Virus record (IMG/VR): IMGVR_UViG_3300042884_001115
Location: 1 to 57,704 of that record
Direction: 5' to 3' (one strand)
Length of the DNA stretch: 57,704 nt
Origin: a virus
This document shows, piece by piece, positions 14,855 to 20,019 of the stretch. How positions within the stretch are numbered: the stretch's first letter is position 1; each line of letters opens with the position of its first letter. Under the pieces are notes generated by a model. That model was given only the letters and a program-made list of their open reading frames with translations, searched no databases and was not told the DNA's origin. Made by a program: the position numbers and the translations under genes.

Positions 14855-16192
14855 TTATTTTTTATAAGATAAAACTCTAACATTTTCTTCAGAAGAGTCA
14901 ACACTATTCTCTTTTTGTTCTTCAATTTGAACGGGAACCTCAACAATCTTTTCAACTTCTTTGATTACCTCAACGATTTTTTCAACTTCAACAATCTTTT
15001 CTACCTCTTTGATTACCTCAACAGGAACATGAATTATTTTTTCAACTTCAACAGGAACCTCAACGATCTTCTCCACTTCTTTGATCACCTCAACAGGAAC
15101 CTCACGAATAACCTCAACAATTCTATCTACGGGAACTTCACGAACAACTTCAACCAATCTATCAACGGGAACCTCAACGATTCTCTCAACTTCTTTAATT
15201 ACCTCTACAGGAACCTCAACAATTCTGTCTACGGGAACTTCAACGATCTTTTCTACTTCAACGATTGTTTCAATTACTTCGGGTTCAACTTGGGGTGTAT
15301 GATGTGTTAAATAACTTTCAGGTATTTCAATTTCATCCTCTTCAAAAATTTCTTCAATAACCGGTTTAGTTTCCTCTTCCTCTTCTTTTTTTCTTCTATA
15401 AGCAATGAATGCCTGATTTGTGGATATAACAAGAGCGATTGCCAATGGGTCAAATACGAATATTAAAGTTAGAATAAAAAAGTTGGCAGTTGTTTTAATG
15501 TTCCATCCTGTGATCTCACTTAAATATTTAATAGATCCTAACTCACCAGACTCAATTTCTTTTGATGCCATATCCAAGATCTTTGTATCCAAACTTGTAA
15601 TACTATCATTTATGTTATCTATTTTTTTTGATAAAGTATCTCTATTCTGTTGAGCAATTTTTAATTGGGTTTCAAAAGATCTTCTATTTTGATTATTTGC
15701 TCTAGTAATAACAATTCCCGTTTGTCTATCAACAGATTGTGTTGTGGTATTTGTTGAAAGTGCCATTCTAAGACTTGTTATGTCTTTATCTAAAACGGAT
15801 TTTTCTTTTTGAGTTTCTTTTTTGATTTGTTCGAACCTTTTCTTTTTTACTTCGATGTTTTCAATTTTTTTGTTTTGAATCTCAAGTCCTGCAATACTTT
15901 TTTGAAATCCTGTAGATAAAAGTCCGTATATACCAACAGATGTTAGAATCGATAAGATTACAATTGCAAAAGTTAAATAGATCTTTAACGATCCATAAAT
16001 GTTTTTCCAACTATTATGAAGATAAGTGGCAATTGATAATTTGGATACTTCCAAAAAACTACCCATGATGATTACAGGAATTGCAACCCCTGAAAATATG
16101 ATGGATAAACCATAAACACTATAATAAGCCGCAGTTCCCGAAAGACCTAACGCACAAAATAACAATAACCAGGGTAATAATTTTCTATTCAT
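14855..16192 (-). CDS. Four-TM protein with long Val/Glu repeat tail, 445 aa
   Basis: Hydrophobic segments lie at about residues 5-25, 28-48, 70-95 and 238-262. A coiled-coil region (about 100-220, with SIAGLEIQNKKIENIEVKKK) lies between TM3 and TM4. After an acidic stretch (EEIFEEDEIEIPESYLTHH) comes about 120 residues of imperfect repeats (EKIVEVPVEVIKEV type). A similar repeat occurs in the protein at 23214-24269. The repeats may form an extended rod or linker. It heads the lysis-block operon behind a late-type motif. A holin-like role is possible but the size is unusual; function unassigned. Confidence 0.75.
   Translation of the reverse strand: MNRKLLPWLLLFCALGLSGTAAYYSVYGLSIIFSGVAIPVIIMGSFLEVSKLSIATYLHNSWKNIYGSLKIYLTFAIVILSILTSVGIYGLLSTGFQKSIAGLEIQNKKIENIEVKKKRFEQIKKETQKEKSVLDKDITSLRMALSTNTTTQSVDRQTGIVITRANNQNRRSFETQLKIAQQNRDTLSKKIDNINDSITSLDTKILDMASKEIESGELGSIKYLSEITGWNIKTTANFFILTLIFVFDPLAIALVISTNQAFIAYRRKKEEEEETKPVIEEIFEEDEIEIPESYLTHHTPQVEPEVIETIVEVEKIVEVPVDRIVEVPVEVIKEVERIVEVPVDRLVEVVREVPVDRIVEVIREVPVEVIKEVEKIVEVPVEVEKIIHVPVEVIKEVEKIVEVEKIVEVIKEVEKIVEVPVQIEEQKENSVDSSEENVRVLSYKK
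14926..15262 (-). repeat. Coding repeat: V-E-V-P-V / V-I-K-E-V units
   Basis: Imperfect tandem units built on EKIVEVPV, DRIVEVPV and EVIKEV, encoded by recurring aacctcaacgat/ttctttgattacctc blocks on the plus strand. The related array is at 23788-24095. Confidence 0.85.
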
Positions 16193-16207
16193 TTAATTTC
16201 TTTTATA

Positions 16208-16218
16208 ATATAAATATC
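16208..16218 (-). promoter_or_regulatory. Late-type motif GATATTTATAT
   Basis: TATTTAT core about 15 bases before the ATG of the four-TM gene; probable promoter of the lysis block. Confidence 0.45.
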
Positions 16219-16260
16219 AAAATAACTGAATAGGTTTGAAATATAAACTCTATAAAAAAT

Positions 16261-16390
16261 AAAACCCTCACCGGCGCCGATGAGGGAGTGTAGTTTCATT
16301 CTACCGTATAGATAGAATTGGGGATTTTCACCCAGGGAGCTTCGTGTCCCATTCCGCCGAGTTGTAAGGGTAATCTCGGTTCAACCCTTA
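16261..16390 (-). ncRNA. Structured RNA with 5' pseudoknot and terminator (candidate sRNA or 3'UTR element)
   Basis: Read on the minus strand, five structural elements follow each other with almost no spacer. First is an H-type pseudoknot: AAGGGT pairs with ACCCTT while its loop CCGAG pairs with the downstream CTCGG. Next are small stems GGGA/TCCC and TGGG/CCCA, then a perfect ATTCTA/TAGAAT hairpin (16298-16318), then a GC-rich terminator. The first stem overlaps the stop codon of the gene at 16388-16927, so the RNA is either its 3'UTR or a processed sRNA. No tRNA cloverleaf or tmRNA signature fits. Confidence 0.6.
16265..16286 (-). terminator. GC-rich rho-independent terminator
   Basis: CCCTCA and TGAGGG arms around a GC-rich centre, followed on the minus strand by TTTTATTTTTTAT. 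It ends the structured RNA and separates it from the lysis block. Confidence 0.8.
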
Positions 16391-16927
16391 AAGATAAATA
16401 ATAGTTATTTTTTCTTTATTATAAAACTCCAAAGTTACTCTTTTAGATTTTTTTTCTTCTTTTTTTGTTTTTAGAAATTGCCCGTCTTTTGAAAATGCAG
16501 ATGTTATTATATTAAAAAAATTACCATCTTTATTTATTAAAATTTCAACGTATTTGAAATGCTCGTTGTCTTCATTATTATTTCTTTTTTTTACAAAAAT
16601 AATTTGGTCGTTTTCAGGTTTTTCGGTCTCAAAAGAATTATAAATTTTATCTAAACTATTTTCAAACAGATCCTTTATCATTGAATCAGGGACTGCAAAT
16701 CTGGGTGGTTGCTCAAACTTAGATTTTCTTGTTTCAAGATATTCATTATACATATCAACTAAGTCGTCATAACTTTCTTTACCAAATCTTTCTTTTCTTT
16801 GGTGATGAGTTGATTTTAATTGAATTAATTTATTATCAATAATTTTAGAAAATAGGGTTGTTCCTCTATATTTCTGTTTTCTTGTTTCAGATAATACAAT
16901 ATTTTTTAAAACAGATAATAAATTCAT
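16388..16927 (-). CDS. Hypothetical protein, 179 aa
   Basis: Start set at the ATG at 16927, since the longer TTG start would place the late-type motif inside the gene. It begins MNLLSVLKNIVLSETRKQKY; L-S-E before Thr at residues 12-15 is a possible prohead-protease site. The middle is basic and helical, with RFAVPDSMIKDLFENSLDKI. The C-terminus looks like a small beta-rich domain (VEILINKDGNFFNIITSAFS). Function unknown. It lies between two structured-RNA loci. Confidence 0.65.
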   Translation of the reverse strand: MNLLSVLKNIVLSETRKQKYRGTTLFSKIIDNKLIQLKSTHHQRKERFGKESYDDLVDMYNEYLETRKSKFEQPPRFAVPDSMIKDLFENSLDKIYNSFETEKPENDQIIFVKKRNNNEDNEHFKYVEILINKDGNFFNIITSAFSKDGQFLKTKKEEKKSKRVTLEFYNKEKITIIYL

Positions 16928-16930
16928 ATA

Positions 16931-16940
16931 ATATAAATAC
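16931..16940 (-). promoter_or_regulatory. Late-type motif GTATTTATAT
   Basis: TATTTAT core 3 bases upstream of the ATG at 16927, just after the terminator of the RNA upstream. Confidence 0.45.
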
Positions 16941-16966
16941 AAAAAGGGTGAGAAAACTCACCCTTT
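16941..16966 (-). terminator. Rho-independent terminator of the 17.0-kb RNA
   Basis: A 10-bp AAAGGGTGAG / CTCACCCTTT hairpin with a four-base loop, followed on the minus strand by TTG-TATTTATA. It lies upstream of the protein gene at 16388-16927 and therefore must end a separate transcript coming from the right. Confidence 0.8.
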
Positions 16967-17088
16967 AATTTTTCGGTCCGATTCGAGGAATTTAAACCCG
17001 ACACACTAACCGCGGTGTCACGACGACTTACGACCCCAGGAGTAAGCTTCCCGACAAACTTGATTGACTATATCTTTCGTCGTTTGTG
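16945..17088 (-). ncRNA. Promoter-to-terminator small RNA (candidate), about 140 nt
   Basis: There is no reading frame, but a strong promoter lies on one side (17092-17123) and a terminator on the other. In order, the predicted stems are: ACAAAC/GTTTGT near the 5' end; GCTTAC/GTAAGT with a 10-base loop; GACAC/GTGTC; TCGGG/CTCGA with loop TTTAAATTC; then the terminator. The fourth stem resembles a tRNA T-arm superficially, but no matching acceptor strand, anticodon arm or CCA end exists. It is GC-richer than its surroundings, as selected structured RNAs are in AT-rich genomes. Function unknown. Confidence 0.65.
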
Positions 17089-17091
17089 ATA

Positions 17092-17123
17092 CAAAGATAA
17101 TAGAAATATTTAAATTACCAAAA
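17092..17123 (-). promoter_or_regulatory. Bacteroidetes-type promoter P1 for small RNA
   Basis: TTTTGG (17123-17118), 18 bases, TATCTTTG (17099-17092) on the minus strand. Box sequences, spacing and the following TATCACAAAC are shared with P2 about 200 bases upstream, so the two promoters are duplicates. Confidence 0.8.
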
Positions 17124-17129
17124 CTTTTT

Positions 17130-17290
17130 TTTTCAATTTAAATATTTTTTTTTGGGTGGATTGAGTAGGATAGTTATTTAGTATCTTAATCGTTTCCCAT
17201 TTTCCTATCAACTTAAGATTCTTTAATCCCAAGCCACTTCTACTCATCCAGTCAGTTAGATATCATTCTGACCTTTACCCGTTGTTTGTG
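17130..17290 (-). ncRNA. Second small RNA (candidate) with pseudoknot-like pairing
   Basis: Lies just downstream of promoter P2 and has no reading frame. Pairings visible on the minus strand: GGTCAG/CTGACT hairpin; a closing helix GGATGAGTAG with CTACTCAATCC; ATCTTAA/TTAAGAT; and GATAG/CTATC interleaved with the latter as an H-type pseudoknot. No terminator is evident before P1, so it may read through into the RNA at 16945-17088 or be processed. The RNA is bounded by A-runs near 17130-17155. Function unknown. Confidence 0.55.
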
Positions 17291-17293
17291 ATA

Positions 17294-17325
17294 CAAAGAT
17301 AAGTGTTTTTTTTAAACTGCCAAAA
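17294..17325 (-). promoter_or_regulatory. Bacteroidetes-type promoter P2 for small RNA
   Basis: TTTTGG (17325-17320), 18 bases, TATCTTTG (17301-17294), minus strand; lies just after the sigma-factor stop codon. Same boxes, spacing and start region as P1. Confidence 0.8.
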
Positions 17326-17330
17326 CTTTT

Positions 17331-18131
17331 TTATAGATAATCAAATAACTCTGAAGAATCATTTCTAAGTCTACGAAGAGCCTTTTCTTTGATCTGACGA
17401 ACACGCTCCTTTGTAAGACCAAAATCAGAACCGATGTCTTCCAATGTTCTTGGAGTTCCTGTTAGACCAAAGTAATCACCAACAATCGACTTTTCACGAT
17501 CATCCAATACGTTTAGAAGTTTTAACATTTTATCTTTTAAAATGTCTTTGGTGTCAAATACTGCATCAGGTAATTCTGCGTCCTTATTTGAAATCATATC
17601 CAATAATGTATCTCCGTCTTCATTGATATTCATATCTAAGTCTATCATTGAAGGTAGTGATGCAAACTTGTCTTCAAGTTTTTTACCTGATTGTTCAACT
17701 TCTTTTTTTGCTCTTTGAAGATCCTGAACAACATTGACTGGTAGTCGAATAGTTCTTGAATTATCATTTAAAGACTGGATGATTGATTGTTTGATCCACC
17801 ACACCCCGTAAGATATAAATCGAAGATCTTTGTTCCAATCAAAGTTTTTAATGGCCTTCATAAGACCAAGATTTCCTTCAGCAATTAGATCTGATAAATC
17901 AAGACCTTGATTTTGATATTGTTTTGCCACCGTAATAACAAAACGAAGATTTCCTTCAATTAACTCTTGTTCGATTCTTCGTCTTTCGGACATTGGCGTA
18001 TCTTCTGACTTCATTTTTTTAGCCAGCTCACGCTCCCGTTCTGCGGTCATTACCTTAATTTTTCTAATGTCTTTAAGGTAATGCGAAATTTCCTCCTGAT
18101 TAATAGGTGCTCCTGTGTTTTTGTCCTTCAT
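17331..18131 (-). CDS. RpoD-like sigma factor, 266 aa
   Basis: A sigma-70 family protein of the short Bacteroidetes primary type. Visible parts: region 1.2 (ISHYLKDIRKIKVMTAERER); region 2 core (GNLRFVITVAKQYQNQGLDL, then DLIAEGNLGLMKA); the -10 recognition part (RFISYGVWWIKQSIIQSLND, then SRTIRLP); region 3; and region 4.2 helix-turn-helix (LEDIGSDFGLTKERVRQIKE). It should bind host RNA polymerase core and redirect it, perhaps to phage late promoters. It has no late-type motif of its own and its stop abuts small-RNA promoter P2. Unlike T4 gp55, it keeps region 4. Confidence 0.93.
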   Translation of the reverse strand: MKDKNTGAPINQEEISHYLKDIRKIKVMTAERERELAKKMKSEDTPMSERRRIEQELIEGNLRFVITVAKQYQNQGLDLSDLIAEGNLGLMKAIKNFDWNKDLRFISYGVWWIKQSIIQSLNDNSRTIRLPVNVVQDLQRAKKEVEQSGKKLEDKFASLPSMIDLDMNINEDGDTLLDMISNKDAELPDAVFDTKDILKDKMLKLLNVLDDREKSIVGDYFGLTGTPRTLEDIGSDFGLTKERVRQIKEKALRRLRNDSSELFDYL

Positions 18132-18140
18132 ATATTTGTT

Positions 18141-18665
18141 TTAAAGTGATTTTGAGTATTCTTCTAATTTTTCTTTTTCGATTTCAGATAACGATTCCAT
18201 ACCTTGTTCGCTAATCTTATCAAGTAATTCATCAAGAGTTAGATTACAAACATTTGGTTTTTTGAAATGTAAAAATAAATCAGAAAGGTCCATAAATGTG
18301 TCTTCACCATTTAGATCTTTTGTTCTCAATCTTGGTGGTGTTGGCTTACGTTTTTTTGGTGTTGTGTTTCTTAACGACATTAAATGATTTAGGTTGTCTT
18401 CATCAAAGTTTGAAGAGTAATCTTTTGATTTTTTTGTAATGAAGTATTCAAACCCTTCAAGTTCTTCATTGATAAAAAACATTACATCTGAAACGTCTTG
18501 AAAATCTCCTTTGTATGCGAAATGGAAAATTGCGTGTCTTTCACCATACATGAACTTAACTTGACCGCTAGTCATGTGTTCCGCTAATTTGGTTCCGATT
18601 TCTTGTGTCTTTTCTTCTGTGTTTTCTACTGTGTCGTTGTAATATGCAAAAAGTAAGTAATTCAT
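18141..18665 (-). CDS. Hypothetical protein with Bacteroidetes-type C-terminal helical hairpin, 174 aa
   Basis: The N-terminal part (residues 1-85) looks like a compact alpha/beta domain (MNYLLFAYYNDTVEN; YGERHAIFHFAYKGDFQDVS). A basic Pro-rich linker (TPKKRKPTPPRLRTKD) follows. The C-terminus, LTLDELLDKISEQGMESLSE then IEKEKLEEYSKSL, matches the short helical hairpin often found at the end of Bacteroidetes membrane rhomboid-type proteins. That suggests acquisition from the host group. Function unknown. It is followed by the sigma gene after only 9 bases and has its own host-type promoter. Confidence 0.7.
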   Translation of the reverse strand: MNYLLFAYYNDTVENTEEKTQEIGTKLAEHMTSGQVKFMYGERHAIFHFAYKGDFQDVSDVMFFINEELEGFEYFITKKSKDYSSNFDEDNLNHLMSLRNTTPKKRKPTPPRLRTKDLNGEDTFMDLSDLFLHFKKPNVCNLTLDELLDKISEQGMESLSEIEKEKLEEYSKSL

Positions 18666-18687
18666 ATGTGTGTTTTTAATTGTTCTA

Positions 18688-18721
18688 CAAATATACGAAT
18701 AAAGTTGGGATTTGTTACAAA
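18688..18721 (-). promoter_or_regulatory. Probable Bacteroidetes-type promoter for the 18141-18665 / sigma unit
   Basis: TATATTTG (18695-18688) fits TAnnTTTG; a TTTG (18721-18718) lies 22 bases upstream, slightly longer than the usual spacing. The leader to the ATG at 18665 is about 20 bases. Confidence 0.5.
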
Positions 18722-19528
18722 TTATCCAATTCTTTTTTGTGAAATTTTAAAATACTCTTCAGATATTTCAGAACCTAAGAAATTTCTTTCTGTTTGAATT
18801 GCGGCTTTTGCCGTTGTTCCACTTCCCATAAATGGATCATAAACCAAATCATTTGGGTTTGTCCAACTTATTATATGATCTTTAACAAGTTGTATCGGAA
18901 ATATTGCGGGATGTTTATATGCAATTTCATCTTCTTGACCATTTTTTGATGTTTTATATGTCCAAACGTTATATCTCTGACCATATTCTTGTATTATTTT
19001 TTTCTTCCGTTCAATCATGGTCCCATCTACTTGTCTTGAGGTATTTTTTCCCCAACTACCTACTTGTCCCGCATAAACATTTTTTCGATCTTTTATTGAA
19101 TTAAATGTTTTTGGTTTACCCTTAGATAAAACAAACATATACTCAAAAATTTGATGGTATCTATTTGAAGATGGATTTGAAAAATTATTTTTCATATAAA
19201 TCATAGTATCATGAATATTAAATCCAATTTCTTTGAAAAACAATGCCTGTCTAAAAGATGTTCCTGTTTCACTACCTTTCTCCGTTCCATCACCCACAAC
19301 CCAAACTAAAATTCCACCTTCTTTAGTAACTCTTAAAAGTTCTTTTGCAATATTTTCAAAATCAAAAGAATATCCATTAAATTCTGTTTTTTTACCGGTA
19401 ACATAATTATTATATGATCGTAAATCATCATAAGGTGGTGAGGTAACAGTTAAATCTATGGTATTATTAGGAATTTTAGACAAGGTATTTAAACAATTTT
19501 CATTGTAAATTTTATTGAGTTCTATCAT
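18722..19528 (-). CDS. Site-specific DNA methyltransferase, beta class, 268 aa
   Basis: Catalytic motif IV TSPPY at residues 29-33 precedes the SAM-binding motif I (YDPFMGSGTTAKAA, near residue 235). This circular order is typical of beta-class N4-cytosine/N6-adenine enzymes of type II systems. Length is normal. The target site cannot be read from sequence. It overlaps the gene upstream (19512-19973) by 17 bases; that gene has nuclease-like features, so the two may form a restriction-modification pair. Distinct from the Dam enzyme at 6030-6869. Confidence 0.92.
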   Translation of the reverse strand: MIELNKIYNENCLNTLSKIPNNTIDLTVTSPPYDDLRSYNNYVTGKKTEFNGYSFDFENIAKELLRVTKEGGILVWVVGDGTEKGSETGTSFRQALFFKEIGFNIHDTMIYMKNNFSNPSSNRYHQIFEYMFVLSKGKPKTFNSIKDRKNVYAGQVGSWGKNTSRQVDGTMIERKKKIIQEYGQRYNVWTYKTSKNGQEDEIAYKHPAIFPIQLVKDHIISWTNPNDLVYDPFMGSGTTAKAAIQTERNFLGSEISEEYFKISQKRIG

Positions 19529-19973
19529 ATATTTTAAAAAATTTATTTGCTGCCATGGATTTGTTCTTACCCAAATTTAAATTTATTATGTCTTCTTTTG
19601 TCACTTCAATAAATGAAAGTTTTCCATCAACTATTTGTCTTTTATCTATTAATACATACCTATCTAAAGAATTTAATTTTTCATTAAATCCTTCTTCAGT
19701 AACATTTCTACCAAATCCAACTTCTTTAGAGGATGCAAAACTAACACTATCTGTTATACTTCTAATTTCACTTTTAGTTCCGTCAGATTCTTTAACATCA
19801 AATGAAGAATTTTCATTTTGTCTAATACCATTTTCAGATCTTTTATGTATATATTCACCAACCCTACCTAGCATTCTTCCGTCATTGAACATTTCTATTG
19901 TGTCTTTTATACTTAACCCAAAACCTTTTGCAACTAAATTCCAATCTACATTGTGTTCATTTATTTTTTTCAT
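19512..19973 (-). CDS. Putative PD-(D/E)XK-like restriction endonuclease partner, 153 aa
   Basis: The core SSFDVKESDGTKSEIRSITD resembles the beta-hairpin active site of PD-(D/E)XK nucleases (D-x(n)-E-x-K), with Arg in place of the usual Lys. It is preceded by a helix GRVGEYIHKRSENG and followed by FASSKEVGFGRNVTEEGFNE and RYVLIDKRQI. It lies upstream of and overlaps the methyltransferase, as restriction genes often do. Small for a restriction enzyme but within range. The assignment rests on motif plus context and needs a profile search. An alternative is a DNA-binding specificity or control protein. Confidence 0.5.
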   Translation of the reverse strand: MKKINEHNVDWNLVAKGFGLSIKDTIEMFNDGRMLGRVGEYIHKRSENGIRQNENSSFDVKESDGTKSEIRSITDSVSFASSKEVGFGRNVTEEGFNEKLNSLDRYVLIDKRQIVDGKLSFIEVTKEDIINLNLGKNKSMAANKFFKIYDRTQ

Positions 19974-20019
19974 AATATTTTATTCTATATTAAAACAAAT
20001 CTAACAATAATATTTCAAT

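Noticed and set aside
14915-15310. Plus-strand Asn-rich and Thr/Ser-rich frames opposite the Val/Glu repeat
   Set aside because: They are antisense shadows of the repeat codons (gtt/gaa read as aac/ttc), have low-complexity translations and no leader.
16261-17290. tRNA or tmRNA genes in the non-coding region
   Set aside because: No stretch gives a full cloverleaf with matching acceptor strands, a seven-base anticodon loop and a T-arm; the tmRNA 5' consensus and a CCA end are also absent. The T-arm-like hairpin near 16990 lacks partners.
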